A stretch of DNA of 64,000 bases from Eutreptiella sp. 'Long Island Sound 2002' (GCA_964036045.1 OZ038382.1:105051007-105115006), one strand, 5' to 3'. Shown: positions 43,467-54,294, counted from the first letter of the stretch. Notes: generated by a model not told the origin, from the letters alone. Numbers and translations: made by a program.

Positions 43467-44520
43467 TGTTAAATGTCCATGAATGAGCAACCATTTCTCA
43501 AAACATTGGTTTCATATGGAGCATTGGTATTAATCTTTATCGGAGTTTGGTTGGGACATTGGGGGAAATTTTATCCATGGAGCTTGATCACTTCCAATAT
43601 GGTTGAAAGGCACTGATTGGCTTGGCTTTAATTCAAATCACGGTTTATCTATTGTATTATATGCCATGAGTTGTTGTTTGATGTTAGATTTCTTCTTCGT
43701 TGAACACTATTTGTAACAAAGTTCAACATGGGTGTTGGCCATTGTTTTATCTATTTTTTTGGGCTAGTCTTATTGAGTCTGAGCTGTTCAGTAATCTGCA
43801 TTTCTCTCCAACATATGGTGGTTTCACAGGGAATGAATGCAACTTTCAGATTCAGCATTCAATTCTGCATCCATAGAGTGGTCATATGACTACTTCACTT
43901 TTTTTTGACCATTCTTGGCCAGTGAGCACACCGCTTCCAGTATGAGCGATTCTGACTGAGTTTTGAGGTCATCAGGGCAGTTCCTACTAAGTTCTGGAGA
44001 TATTCATTTACTTTTTTCAGAGCTACAGAAAATTCCTGAAAGACATTTAAAGTGATTTTCTATCATTCTTTATTATGTAGAATCCAATTTTCCTGCGTCT
44101 GTTTTACTACCTTTGCAGGAGACCTGATTTACCATTTTCGCCCTGATCAGGAGTCACTATGCATTGTGGCAGCCATTTCCAGAGTGCAGACTGAAGTCGC
44201 TTTTGTAGTCCTGAGTGGTTCTCAACCATACATGCATGCATACATGCACGTGCAAGACCGGATATCACCCATTGTTTGTGTGTTCATTGTGCAGCCCCAT
44301 CAAGTTCCTTATTGGTTTTATTGATCCCAATTCTGCTCGTCTTGGAGTCTTGGTCTGGTTATATTTTCCATCCACATCTTTGTGTACCTGAAATGGAGCA
44401 GGAACAACCACAAAAGCAAGTTCATCCAGGGAATACTGAGACTATTCAAACCAAGAAACAAGATGCGAAGCGGGAATTGAACACTGTGTTGTTGTATACC
44501 AACTTGGGAAAGGAAACCTG
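43467..44520 (+). repeat. Probable element D 3' LTR (end uncertain)
   Basis: Starts TGTTAAATG after a purine tract. No second copy is in the window, so the right end is a guess. No gene is visible. Confidence 0.4.
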
Positions 44521-44789
44521 ACAACGAGCTTATTCAACGTTTTGGTGGGCGCTACCAATTTAGGCTGCACTGTGCTCCAGGGGGCTCCCATTCGTCCCTC
44601 GGCGGCGTAGAGAAGCATCACTAGTAACTCAGGCACATGGCAGAACAGCTGTTGGAGCTGGATGACACGCTTTCTCCTCAAGACGCCTGCGATGTGGGAG
44701 GCATGTCGCCAAATTATCAGCCGACGTGGGACCAGGGGGTTTCTCCACAGCAATTACTTTAGAATGCAGCCTCACGTTGGCTGCATTTT

Positions 44790-45239
44790 GTGGCTGCAAA
44801 CTTATTTGCGATGACGCACACGTATCTTCCTTTGGATCATGTTGGGAACTATAAGGTGATATTTCTGGACGCGATGTACCGTGCTCGGAGAAAAGTCAAG
44901 GTATCGTGCGCCCAGCGTCATCGACCATCAACAAGCCGTCGGGCTCACCTGAGTGCTGGAAATACTGCGTTCTACTTCGAATCTTTGGAAATAGGCAAGG
45001 GGTCTTTGCATGGGCCTGCTGTGGTTATTGGTGCTGATGGCGATTTCGTGGCTCTGCGGCAAGGGGGGAGTGTACGACGCATAGCCTCTTTACTTTACCG
45101 TTCTGCTTCCGTGTCTTGTGATCTGGTGATATTGAAGCTTTGGCGCCACTTGAGGAGCCGCAACGGGCGTTGGACGAGATGCTTGTTGACGAAGCTGGGA
45201 GTCTGTGTAACGTTAGACTTGGGGCAACAGAGACCCTGA
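44790..45239 (+). pseudogene. Copia copy 1, integrase-RT linker fragment
   Basis: 149 codons open. The recognisable part is GSLHGPAVVIGADGDFVALRQGGSVRRI, a GPxxVIGxDG...RxGGxxxR block that I associate with the region between integrase and RT in algal/protist copia elements. The assignment rests on that block and on the RT pieces following at 45393. The upstream piece 44530-44760 has two adjacent stops. Confidence 0.5.
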
Positions 45240-45392
45240 GCTGGCTATGGCAACACTTGCTAAATTGAAACATGGTCCCTTTGAGATGGTATGGCACGCT
45301 AGTTGTCTCTGTGGCATGATCGGGTTGTTCCTGAGGTGTCTCTTTCGTATTGTGATATGGCGCATCGCTGAGCTTGTCGTTGCATAAAGGAA

Positions 45393-46095
45393 GTGGAACC
45401 CGAAACGGCGCAGTCACTGAACTTTGCTATGGCGAAGCCGAAGGAGCTAGCTTTTTGGAAGGCATTTCATGTGTACGACCTGGTTCAGGACACGGGGCAA
45501 AGAGCAATTTCATGCCACTGCGCTCTTGTGGACAAGATGCAAGATGACATGTCTTTAAAGCCAAAGGCACCTTTGGTTGCGTCCGGCTTTCAACAAGTGG
45601 GTGTGCAGAACGTGTTACAAGTATTCTTAGCGCTTGCTGCTCGTTGTCGTGTTCTATCGTGGTTGGGTTCCCATTGCCGTCGTTATCTCAACGGCTTTTG
45701 TTCTGGGCGTTGTCCGGAATTGAGAATTGTATGTGAAGCCACCACAGGAAATGCACGCGCCACGGAGGTTGTTGAACCTGCCTAAGGTTGTGTATGGGTT
45801 GGTGATTGCTCTGTGGCACTAGTATCATGCGTTGCATGAGTCCATGCTCCGTGTCGATGCACATTTGGTACCGTTTGATCCTGCAATATACCTCTCTCAC
45901 GAAGCAGGGCGACTTTGGGGATGGGCGGCTGTTAATGTTGACGACATTTCGATCGCTTGGTCTGACTCTCTTACTTCCTCGGCATTGGAAACGTTGCGAC
46001 GTACGTTCTGTGTTGGATCTGAAAAAGGAGGAGAGTATCTTTGTTGCGAGATACACTTCAAGAGTAAGCATGATGACAATGACAGCCGAGTGTAA
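45393..46095 (+). pseudogene. Copia copy 1, reverse transcriptase fragment
   Basis: The first frame (45393-45785) reads through WKAFHVYDLVQDTGQRAI and LKPKAPLVASGFQQVGV, the copia RT fingers (compare KARLVARGF). A second frame gives LLNLPKVVYGLVIALWH, a TAG at 45829-45831, then AIYLSHEAG and NVDDISIAWSD, where NVDD stands for the YVDD active site. There is one frame change near 45730-45785 and one in-frame stop. Copy 2 shares the same frame change and TAG, so the damage predates the duplication of these copies. Confidence 0.7.
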
Positions 46096-46332
46096 TAGGT
46101 CAGGGCATTTGGGCCTCGCAGAAGTTTTCTAGAGGATCTCTACTACACCTCTTAGAGCTTCAAGATCCTAGAGCACTAGGATATTTGCTCATATTCTGCT
46201 TATATTCCAAGCCTGAAGCTTACTGCTAGAGTCTACTGCTCTAAGGTACACTGCAGACAGCAGAGATCTAGGAGAAAATTAGTAGCCATACATGAATAAT
46301 CACATTCCATATGTATATAATGTGATTTAATC

Positions 46333-46349
46333 ATGTCTTATAGGATATT
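46333..46349 (+). repeat. Insert 1 target site duplication, left (17 bp)
   Basis: ATGTCTTATAGGATATT, exactly repeated at 52765-52781. Confidence 0.95.
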
Positions 46350-46362
46350 TTTTTTTTTTTTT
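46350..46362 (-). other. Insert 1 poly(A) tail
   Basis: Thirteen Ts beyond the duplication on the plus strand, i.e. poly(A) at the 3' end of the minus-strand insert. Confidence 0.85.
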
Positions 46363-47665
46363 GGTAACACAAGTCCAAAGTCCATGGCCACACGTCGGTG
46401 GCTAGGGGTTAGCCCAATATACAAAGAGCACACCCTCATCCCACTCATATATGGTCAGGGTATGGACATTTGCAGAGTTCAACTGAGAATTTACAAAGGC
46501 GGCATCAGGGAGGTGATCGCCCCATACTCCACGCCCGGGGGCAGTGGTAGATCACGTGGGGGCACCGTCCATGCGGGCATCTGCCGGAAAGGCTGCAAGA
46601 AAGCAATGGAGCCCGTCATACAAACTGTATATAGAGGTGGTGGTGGGGGGGGGAGGGGCTGGACGCTCGCCAGCGGCAGCCGTACTGCAGTGCAGGAGGT
46701 CCAGGTAGGCCAGGAAAATAAAAGGCAGCCATTCCCAGACCCTGCGTGCGCAGCTATGCATAAACTGTCACCACAGGTGAACCGTTGGCGGCAGTTTGTG
46801 TGTGGTGTGGGGTAAAGGAGGGGAGTGGGGAGCAGGAATAGCGCGATACGCCACATTTCGGTACACATTCAAATGGGGGTCATGCGCGGAAAAGCGTCGC
46901 GCGTATGTGGGCCCAGGGGTGCCCAGGACAGGCCCCAGGTGACTGGGTTGCTTGACGGTGAGCGTGGCAAGTGCCAGGTAGAGCAAGTGGGCGACGAGGT
47001 AGGTGGGGCACCGACAGGATCGATGGCAGTGGCCTGGGCGACACCAACATGAACGACGCACGACTAACTGGACAAACAACGAGAACTGAGACATGGGAAG
47101 GGACCACAGGACCACTGATCGGGAAGGGTGTGCAGCGTAGCGGCCTCCAAGTAGAGAAGGTGACTGGCGCGCCCCCTAGGGGCAGCGAAGGCCAGGCGCC
47201 CACGGTACAAGTAGTGCTTGTCTTCAAATCTCCTGTAGCCAAACTACCACACCGCACTCGAGCTACTCAGCACCAAATTGTAAGGGATGGAAGGTCATAG
47301 CTTGGCACTTACACGAACTGTCACCACCCCTGTACAGTAATTCGATGCTCCCAAGCCAATCCAGGAGCCCAGTCGCAAAGCTGAAAAACGCCGAAGCATA
47401 CAGACGTTACAACCACCCAAATGACTATAAAGGCGTCGCGCTCAATGCAGTAGTTCTTGTCGACCCAGCAGTCCACCCCGAAAAGGGGATCCTGCCCAGA
47501 GATCATATCCCACCACCTCCGTACGAAAGAAGACTAACAGTTGGATCATGACCGACCAGTGGGGTACAGCAAGCAGTCACAGCCAGCACAGCGGGAGCAG
47601 CGTTTGCTAAGAAGTGCAATAGGTCGTACCCGTCGGCGATCACCAGAGAATGTTTCTCGACATAC
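46363..47665 (-). other. Insert 1 distal 3' region
   Basis: About 1.3 kb between the poly(A) tail and the tandem repeat. Short open frames occur on both strands (for example 46491-46868 minus) without recognisable domains. I read it as untranslated sequence. Confidence 0.5.
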
Positions 47666-49070
47666 CCAAGGTACAGCACCTGCCAGGGCGATAGGGGAAG
47701 ATCTCAAGCAGCATAAGGACAGCATTTGGAATTGTCATGCATCCCCAGTTGTAGCCCAACGTTGTCAGCCATATCCGCGGGCACAGTCAAATAGCAGCAC
47801 CAGCAACCCAATCCCGTCCAAAACGTGGCCAGCGAGAAGCTTGCGCCCGGCATCAGCTCCCACCCTTTCCCCAGTTCCCCGGGAACTCTGGGTACTCGGG
47901 ACAGCACTGCTCAGGAGCAGGGGGCCAGAATGCCTCCGGGCGTCATGGGATAGAAGTCGGGCATGGGATAGTACGGGTACGTTGCAGCCAGGCAAATGCG
48001 AAGCCACTCCAGATAGGGGGCCAGAATGACTCAACTGGGTCGTGCACCAGCCAAGAGTAGACAGGCATCCAGCCTGAGGCAACAAGCCAAAGGGTAGCCA
48101 GGTCCAGGGGTTCCTGTCGGTTGACACGCCGATGCCAAGGTACAGCACTCGCCAGGGCGATAGGGGAAGATCTCAAGCAGCATAAGGACAGCATTTGGAA
48201 TTGCCATGCATCACCAGCTGTAGCCCAAAGTCGTCAGCCATATCCGCGGGCACAGTCAAATAGCAGCACCAGCAAACCAATCCCGTCGAAGACGTGGCCA
48301 GCGAAAAGCTGGCGCCCGGCATCAGCTCCCACCCTTTCCCCAGTTCTCCGGGAACTCCGGGTACTCGGGACAGCACTGCTCAGGAGCAGGGGGCCAGAAT
48401 GCCTCCGGGCGTCATGGGATAGTAGCCGGGCATGGGATAGTACGGGTACGTTGCAGCCAGGCAAATGCGAAGCCATTCCAGATAGGGGGCCAGAATGACT
48501 CAACTGGGTCGTGCACCAGCAAGAGTAGACAGGCATCCAGCCTGAGGCAACAAGCCAAAGGGTAGCCAGGTCCAGGGGTTCCTGTCGGTTGACACGCCGA
48601 TGCCAAGGTACAGCACTCGCCAGGGCGATAGGGGAGGATCTCAAGCAGCATAAGGACAGCATTTGGAATTGCCATGCATCACCAGTTGTAGCCCAAAGTC
48701 TTCAGCCATATCCGCGGGCACAGTCAAATAGCAGCACCAGCAACCCAATCCCGTCGAAGACGTGGCCAGCGAAAAGCTGGCGCCCGGCATCAGCTCCCAC
48801 CCTTTCCCCAGTTCTCCGGGAACTCTGGGTACTCGGGACAGCACTGCTCAGGAGCAGGGGGCCAGAATGCCTCCGGGCGTCATGGGATAGTAGCCGGGCA
48901 TGGGATAGTACGGGTACGTTGCAGCCAGGCGAAACACGAGGCCATTCCAAATAGGGGGCTAGAATGACTCCACTAGGTCGCGCACAGCCAAGAATAGACA
49001 GGCATCCAGCCTGAGGCAGCAAGCCAAAGGGCAGCCAGGTCCAGGGGTTCCTGTCGCTGGGCACACCGGT
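47666..49070 (-). repeat. Triple tandem repeat of 468-469 bp in insert 1
   Basis: Units start at CCAAGGTACAGCAC: 47666, 48135 and 48603, nearly identical. The array ends within a few bases of the stop codon of the long ORF. 468 is a multiple of three, but every unit holds stop codons in the frame of the ORF. Confidence 0.95.
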
Positions 49071-49072
49071 GC

Positions 49073-52000
49073 CTAGATTGTTGGCTGAGCAATCCACCAG
49101 CCATTGGGGTCCTGTGGATACAAGGGCTGGCGCAGCAAGGACAGGGCACATCGCGGCTTGTGCGAGCTGATGAGGGCGAAGAATTGGACCATCGTGTCAG
49201 GGCCATCGAAGTGATTGGCGCAAAGCCGGGGCAGGACATAGTCCATTAGGGGGCTGCTGTACATCACCAACGCTTCAGACCAGGGGAGGACCTCTTGTTC
49301 ACGGTGTGGACCATACCAGCAGACCCAAGTATTTCCGGCAAGTTCACGGATCCCAAAAAGGCCGAAGGGCGGGACGAAACTAGGCGGGTGAGGCCGGTAC
49401 ACAACCTCATCAATCATGAGGCCGAGCATGGGCAGGTCGCTCGCAGTCAGGGAAGTCGGGCAGATAACTGATGACGTACCATAGAGCCATTCTGCCTGTA
49501 GACTGGTGTAACGCTTGTCCCGGACGTGCTCAGTAGGAAAGGCGAAGCCCCACAGCTGTCCATAGCAATCAAGGATTATCATGTCGTCTAAGTGCTCGAA
49601 AAGAAGATGGATATCAGCCATGGGTGCGCAGAAGGGAAGCTCCTCGTCGGGTTCCAGCACATCAAGCAGGAGGACAGAGCCATCAAGGACTGCGAAAATA
49701 CCCGCATATACGGGCCGTATGGATTCTAGGCATTCGGAGGCAAGTACAATAGCAATTGGTCCAGGTATAACGGCCAGCTCGTGGAGGCGCAGGTGACACT
49801 GGTGCCGTACCTCCGTGTATGCGCTCTGTGTCTCCACAACAACGGTAGACATCCCTGCCATCCAGCCATGGGTATGTGCCCAAAAGTCGTAGAACACTGA
49901 GAGAATATCACGATATCCCTGTGCATAGGAGTTGGCGGCCGTGGCGTTTCGTAGTGCAGTGCATTTGGCAAGTGCAATCGCCACATTGGAGCACCATGAC
50001 GCCGCTAGCGTGAGGGTTCGCGAGTGGAGATCCAAAAGGGGAGCGCTCACGCGGTAGTGAAGAGCGTAGGTGGCCTGCGTCATGAGAGTAACGAGGTCAG
50101 AGGAAGAGGCATCCAGCATAGCGCGGTGAGCGGTGACGGCTGAAAGAGCATAGCAGCTAGAAAATCCATAATGCCATTCCACGAAGATATAGGCCCGTCG
50201 GTAGCGTTCGAGCAAAGCTAAGTGTACACGCCGCAAGTGACGTGAACAGAGGGCAGCAGTCGTGCAATGGAAGCCGGAAGGGGCGAGTCCGCATGGAACA
50301 CCCACAGAGAGGGGTAAGATGTCGCGCATTTGGCGAAAGCGCAGCCGGGTGGAGCAAATCAGCTCAATGCAAGCCACATCTTGCCGCCTTTGAGACTCAG
50401 CCAGCGTGAGGATGGTCAGGAAGGCAAGGAACTGCTCTTGGAACAAGGCGGAACGCTGGGAGCCCTCGAGGTGGAATAGTATCCGGTGGGAGATAATGAA
50501 ACGCTCAACCCAGGAGCTGCGCTGTATATTGTACAATCCTTCGTGATAGTGATAATGCAAGGCATGCGCAGTTTCTTGTGACATGATGTTGGATGGATGA
50601 TGGGCGGACACGGCATGGAGGTGCTCAGCAAGTAACTCGTCAGTAGTCAAGGTTCGGGTTTGGAACTCTTGCAGACATAGTACGGCTAGCACAAGGGAGC
50701 GAAGCAAGGAATGACGGTGTAGCTCTTCCTGACACTCCACGGAAGCCAACAAAATTTGTCCATATCGTGCACGTTGGAGGGATCCCACAGCTCCACGCAG
50801 CAAGCGCTCTTGAGCATTCAAAAGGGGCGTAAGAGACAGGGAATACTCACGTTGGGTGGAGCACCGCATTAAATCCTCGCCGGTGCTGAGGCAAGCCACT
50901 GAATAGTTAAATAGCAGTTGGCCACATTGAGAGCCATGGTCGCGGACACGTTGTTGCAGAAGTACCCGACATGAGTCGTGCGCAAGCGAATCGTAAGACA
51001 CCTTGGCTTCGGTCATAATGGACCGTCGTAGATCATTCTCAATAGCGGGGAGCACCTCGAGATGTCCCGTGAAATAGTGATTGAGCAATACGCGTCTTCG
51101 CAAGTCTTCATTTATTTGGAGCCCAAGAAGTAGAAACTCGTTGAGGTCTTGGGTGATCACCGAACGGCTCCATTCTTCATTTTGAAGAAGCTTGAAGGAC
51201 AAGCTCACGAGATTGGGAAAATTAGTAGGTGGTGTCGTCGGCGTGGGGTTGAGCTCGTCGTATTCATTCAAAGTGGGTGTATATGCGCCACCACGAACTC
51301 CGGACACGGAGTCTAGTTGTGCCAAGGAGAGATGGTTCACAACATTTGCACTGGGACAATGGGGGGGATAATTAGGGGCTGGGTGGTTGGCGAAAGGTGA
51401 CATTGGAGCATGAGCGACCGAGGAAAGAGGAGTTATGGGTGAGGCGTGAGTGGGAGAGGTGTTGTGGTGCATGAAGTAATCTATGAGCAGTTGGGGAAAT
51501 TTCCTTTTTGCCACCGTATAGTCAAAACTCCGGGTCACGTCGCCGAAATCCACTTGCACTTCGTCCCCGGTGACGCCCGTGATAGTGGGGCTACCAACGA
51601 ATTTAGATTTTGGGACTTTTTGGCGCCAGATGTGGGCACGCATCATGCGTTTGACTTGGCGTGAAGAACGGGATGACACGGCCTTTGAAGGTGAAAGGGA
51701 TTGGCGGGGTGCAGCAAGTGGTTCATGAGTGGTAAGTGGCGAAACGGGCGAAGATGGAGATACATACGGTGGACGTGTATTGGACAATGGCGTTGTGGAA
51801 GGTTGATGATGAGGTCCGTGAGTGGTGCACGAAGGGGCCATGGTATTAATGAGTCGGTCTTGTTCGTTCAAAATGGATAACGTGTGTTGCAAATATTGGT
51901 GTTGTCGTAGAGAAAATTCCTTTTGGTCGGGATGGGAGATTGGGAAGTGAGAGGATTGAAGGTGGTGAGTGTTGGTGAGTTGATTGGAGCTGATCGGCAC

Positions 52001-52483
52001 ATGGACAACGCCGAATAACTCATCTCGTTCTTGATGTTGTTGATTATTGACGGTGGTGGCTAATGATGACGATCCATGCTCCCCATAGGTCAAGGTCTCA
52101 TCGGCACCAATTACCTCTTGTGTCGTGCAAGAAGCACTTGGAGAGGGCAAATAGTTAGATGAAAAATGGTGCGGGCTTATGGATGGTGAGGGAGATTCCA
52201 CTTGGTTGAGATAAGAGATTGGGAAGTGGGAGGATTGTGAGTGGTGAGCGTTGTTCGTCGGTACGTTGAGGCCATTCTCGTGGAAGGGGCAGCACGCGAC
52301 GTTGGGCGCATTGAGGAAGGAGGGCACTGTATGCGAGTGATGAAGTGCAAGGGAGCCGATCAACTCATCTTGTTCTAGTAGTTGAAGTTGTTGATTAATG
52401 ACGGTGGTAGTTAATGATGATATTACGGTAATAGAGAGTAGTGCATCATTGGCGATCCCAAGACAGCTTTCGAGACTTCTCAT
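49073..52483 (-). CDS. Large orphan protein in retroposed insert 1 (about 1136 aa)
   Basis: An uninterrupted frame on the minus strand. The frame is open from 52660, but the first ATG is at 52483 (MRSLESCLGI). It ends with TAG at 49073-49075. Residues ~1-270 are Ser/Pro/His/Asn/Thr rich and contain an internal duplication (TTVINQQ...SSHFPIS near 26-90 and TTVNNQQ...SSHFPIS near 143-183). Residues ~272-340 form a basic then mixed block (SRQVKRMMRAHIWRQK, GDEVQVDFGDVTRSFDY). The last ~700 residues are Leu/Ala/His/Arg rich with few low-complexity runs, probably helical and globular. I recognise no domain and find no RT, transposase, kinase or membrane-protein pattern. An open frame of this length in a degraded region implies a recent insertion or selection. 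Confidence 0.75.
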   Translation of the reverse strand: MRSLESCLGIANDALLSITVISSLTTTVINQQLQLLEQDELIGSLALHHSHTVPSFLNAPNVACCPFHENGLNVPTNNAHHSQSSHFPISYLNQVESPSPSISPHHFSSNYLPSPSASCTTQEVIGADETLTYGEHGSSSLATTVNNQQHQERDELFGVVHVPISSNQLTNTHHLQSSHFPISHPDQKEFSLRQHQYLQHTLSILNEQDRLINTMAPSCTTHGPHHQPSTTPLSNTRPPYVSPSSPVSPLTTHEPLAAPRQSLSPSKAVSSRSSRQVKRMMRAHIWRQKVPKSKFVGSPTITGVTGDEVQVDFGDVTRSFDYTVAKRKFPQLLIDYFMHHNTSPTHASPITPLSSVAHAPMSPFANHPAPNYPPHCPSANVVNHLSLAQLDSVSGVRGGAYTPTLNEYDELNPTPTTPPTNFPNLVSLSFKLLQNEEWSRSVITQDLNEFLLLGLQINEDLRRRVLLNHYFTGHLEVLPAIENDLRRSIMTEAKVSYDSLAHDSCRVLLQQRVRDHGSQCGQLLFNYSVACLSTGEDLMRCSTQREYSLSLTPLLNAQERLLRGAVGSLQRARYGQILLASVECQEELHRHSLLRSLVLAVLCLQEFQTRTLTTDELLAEHLHAVSAHHPSNIMSQETAHALHYHYHEGLYNIQRSSWVERFIISHRILFHLEGSQRSALFQEQFLAFLTILTLAESQRRQDVACIELICSTRLRFRQMRDILPLSVGVPCGLAPSGFHCTTAALCSRHLRRVHLALLERYRRAYIFVEWHYGFSSCYALSAVTAHRAMLDASSSDLVTLMTQATYALHYRVSAPLLDLHSRTLTLAASWCSNVAIALAKCTALRNATAANSYAQGYRDILSVFYDFWAHTHGWMAGMSTVVVETQSAYTEVRHQCHLRLHELAVIPGPIAIVLASECLESIRPVYAGIFAVLDGSVLLLDVLEPDEELPFCAPMADIHLLFEHLDDMIILDCYGQLWGFAFPTEHVRDKRYTSLQAEWLYGTSSVICPTSLTASDLPMLGLMIDEVVYRPHPPSFVPPFGLFGIRELAGNTWVCWYGPHREQEVLPWSEALVMYSSPLMDYVLPRLCANHFDGPDTMVQFFALISSHKPRCALSLLRQPLYPQDPNGWWIAQPTI

Positions 52484-52764
52484 GAGCGGCGTTCGACCCG
52501 ATAATGGCACAAGGCAACAGCGTTGTAGAATAAGACCCAGATAATAGGAGCGACGACGCGGAAACGGCGACCAAGGGAGCGTGGATGCCCAGAAAAATAA
52601 ACCAATTCCCCAGAAGGCGCAAAATACGTCAAACGACGTGGAATTACACCAGAAGGCCAAAACCAGTAGGCAACGGTAGTTGAAATCGCAGGTATGCGAG
52701 TTACGACCAAATATTCCAAAAATTCAGGACAGCGCGGAAACACGTCGCGCCGACACACGTCTTT

Positions 52765-52781
52765 ATGTCTTATAGGATATT
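52765..52781 (+). repeat. Insert 1 target site duplication, right (17 bp)
   Basis: Exact repeat of 46333-46349; copia-like sequence resumes after it. Confidence 0.95.
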
Positions 52782-52995
52782 AGAAGGTTCCAACATATTA
52801 GAAGATTATTATGAAGCTATTTCGAAGCTTCAGGTGCCCTGTTGCGGCTGTCGCCGTCTTTTGTTGTCAACAGTGATTTACGTAATATTGACAAGGCCTG
52901 TGACTGAATAGACTACTGAGAAAGTTGCTAAAGTATAGGTTTTATTGCCTTTTGAATGAGAATTTATTGTTACATCAACTTTCTTGTTATTTAGG

Positions 52996-53178
52996 CATGT
53001 GAACCCGTATTACTGGACCAGCCAGTTGGTCCAGCTCAATGTTCGTTCACGACTTCGTCTTCTTGCTGTTGCCGACTTTGTACTTGTCAAGGCAATCAAT
53101 TGGAATGGAGAAAATCATTCAAAACAATTTGATTTTGAAGTGCAAGACAAGGACAAAAGGGTTTTATGTGCACCCTAA
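52996..53178 (+). CDS. Small ORF conserved between the two copia-like copies
   Basis: About 60 codons (RHVNPYYWTSQLVQLN to DKDKRVLCAP, TAA at 53176-53178). Copy 2 has the same frame at 63301-63483 with only a few amino-acid changes. A pyrimidine-rich ...TTGTTATTTAG directly upstream looks like a 3' splice site. No family recognised. It may be an exon-like fragment or just conserved repeat sequence. Confidence 0.3.
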   Translation, partial: HVNPYYWTSQLVQLNVRSRLRLLAVADFVLVKAINWNGENHSKQFDFEVQDKDKRVLCAP

Positions 53179-53559
53179 GTACAAGCAAAATACAGTCCAG
53201 TAATCCGAAGTTCCAGCAGGACGACGACGACGAGGATGACGAGCAGCAGCTGGGCCAGCGTACGCTCTTCAAGTAAAGTGAGTTCCTTGCTTGAATGTAT
53301 CAAAAGGTTTGAGAAGCTTTCAAGTTTTCAAGGTATACTTCTTCCTACGATCAAAGAGTCTTAAGATAAATTCGAAGACTGGAAAAGGGTAGCGTGAAGT
53401 GACGTTACGCAAAGACAACGACGCCAGAGGCTGCAGAAGAGGTAGGTAGGTAGGTGCATTTCGGTCGTGGAGAGGCGCCTGTTGGTTCCCCCTGGCTTTG
53501 CCCCTGTGACAAACAGGAAGAGGCTCCGCGCATGAAGAGGGGAGGCGGCTTACATCCCG

Positions 53560-54294
53560 CTAGACCCGACTCGTGGCCCCAAACAAAGCGGCCCCGGGCA
53601 TCGCCGGGAGGGCTGATCGCCGCCAGGGTGACGTGCTTGTCTCGCCAGGAGGGTGTGCCCCCGTGCTTGCGCACGTCTCCTCATTTGGGCGGAACCCTAG
53701 AGGTTCACCGGACTTCCTGACGTATCCCGTTCCCAAGGCATGCATGCACGTTCTTGGTACTGGGGATCCGAGGCGCTTGGGTGTCGCACGCTCCGCCTGG
53801 AGTCCCAAAGCAGCACATGCCTTAGGATGCAGCCTTACCCCCGGTCTCCGGATCTCGTTTGGCCGGGTCAGCTGCATGGCACGGGCTGCCTCAGTTCCCG
53901 GGCTATGGACACTGGGTTTCCTACTGTTGTGTGGCTTTTGTGTTTGGGTCCGGGTTGCGGTTGGGTGTGGGTTTCGGTAACCCCGCCAGCCCTGGCTGGG
54001 GCCTTGGTTGGGTGTGTTTGGGTACAGTTTGTGGTGTCCTCCCTCTTTTGCCGGATTTGGTTTGCGGTGTTTGCCGTTAGACTTGGGTTTCGGCCCGCAC
54101 CCCACCTTCATGGTTAGGGTTATGGGGGGTGCGTGGTGGTGTGTGCGCTCCGCCTGCACCCCGCCGTTCGGGGTTCCGGTGTGTGGTGTGGGCGTGCGTG
54201 CTGGGGTCTGGGTTTCGGCTGCGCCCCGCCACTCCTTTGGGAGGTGTTGGGGTGTGTGTGTGCTCGTGTGCCTGTCCCGCGTGGTCTCCTGCAC
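53560..54294 (-). CDS. Hypothetical ORF, LINE-like copy 2, 3' part
   Basis: 244 codons on the minus strand. The C-terminal ~125 residues match the end of the copy 1 ORF (NSRKPSVHSPGTE through RPNEIRRPGVRLHPKA to PGAALFGATSRV) with the same stop. Upstream, low-complexity Pro/Thr/His sequence is also shared but broken by frame changes. Function unknown; see copy 1 for the caution about compositional open frames. Confidence 0.35.
   Translation of the reverse strand: MQETTRDRHTSTHTPQHLPKEWRGAAETQTPARTPTPHTGTPNGGVQAERTHHHAPPITLTMKVGCGPKPKSNGKHRKPNPAKEGGHHKLYPNTPNQGPSQGWRGYRNPHPTATRTQTQKPHNSRKPSVHSPGTEAARAMQLTRPNEIRRPGVRLHPKACAALGLQAERATPKRLGSPVPRTCMHALGTGYVRKSGEPLGFRPNEETCASTGAHPPGETSTSPWRRSALPAMPGAALFGATSRV

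Larger units (their letters stand above)
46350..52764 (-). mobile_element. Insert 1: retroposed, polyadenylated 6.4-kb sequence with a long ORF
   Basis: 6415 bp between perfect 17-bp direct repeats. The left end is a T run (46348-46362, 15 Ts), so on the minus strand the insert ends in poly(A). The decayed copia copy 2 (63072-63090) shows the uninterrupted site. Together these are the signature of LINE-machinery retroposition of a minus-strand RNA. The body has an ORF of about 1136 aa (49073-52483), then a 2.7-kb tail region with a 468-bp triple tandem repeat. I see no RT, endonuclease or LTR. It is either a retrocopied host message or a nonautonomous LINE-like element with an unknown protein. 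Confidence 0.88.
44530..53442 (+). mobile_element. Decayed Ty1/copia-like copy 1, split by insert 1
   Basis: 44530-46349 and 52782-53442 belong together. From 45240 on they are collinear with copy 2 at 61979-63750. The 5' part, absent from copy 2, carries integrase-like (GGSHSSLGGVEKHH near 44580) and linker motifs. The shared part carries RT motifs of the copia type. Insert 1 (46350-52764) lies inside its 3' part, and copy 2 supplies the empty site at about 63072-63090. The right end is replaced by the tail of a minus-strand LINE-like element. Confidence 0.75.

Noticed and set aside
47765-49151. Minus-strand ORFs of 127-149 aa in the 468-bp repeats
   Set aside because: Repeated because the DNA is repeated. 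They lie after the stop of the long ORF and differ in frame from it.
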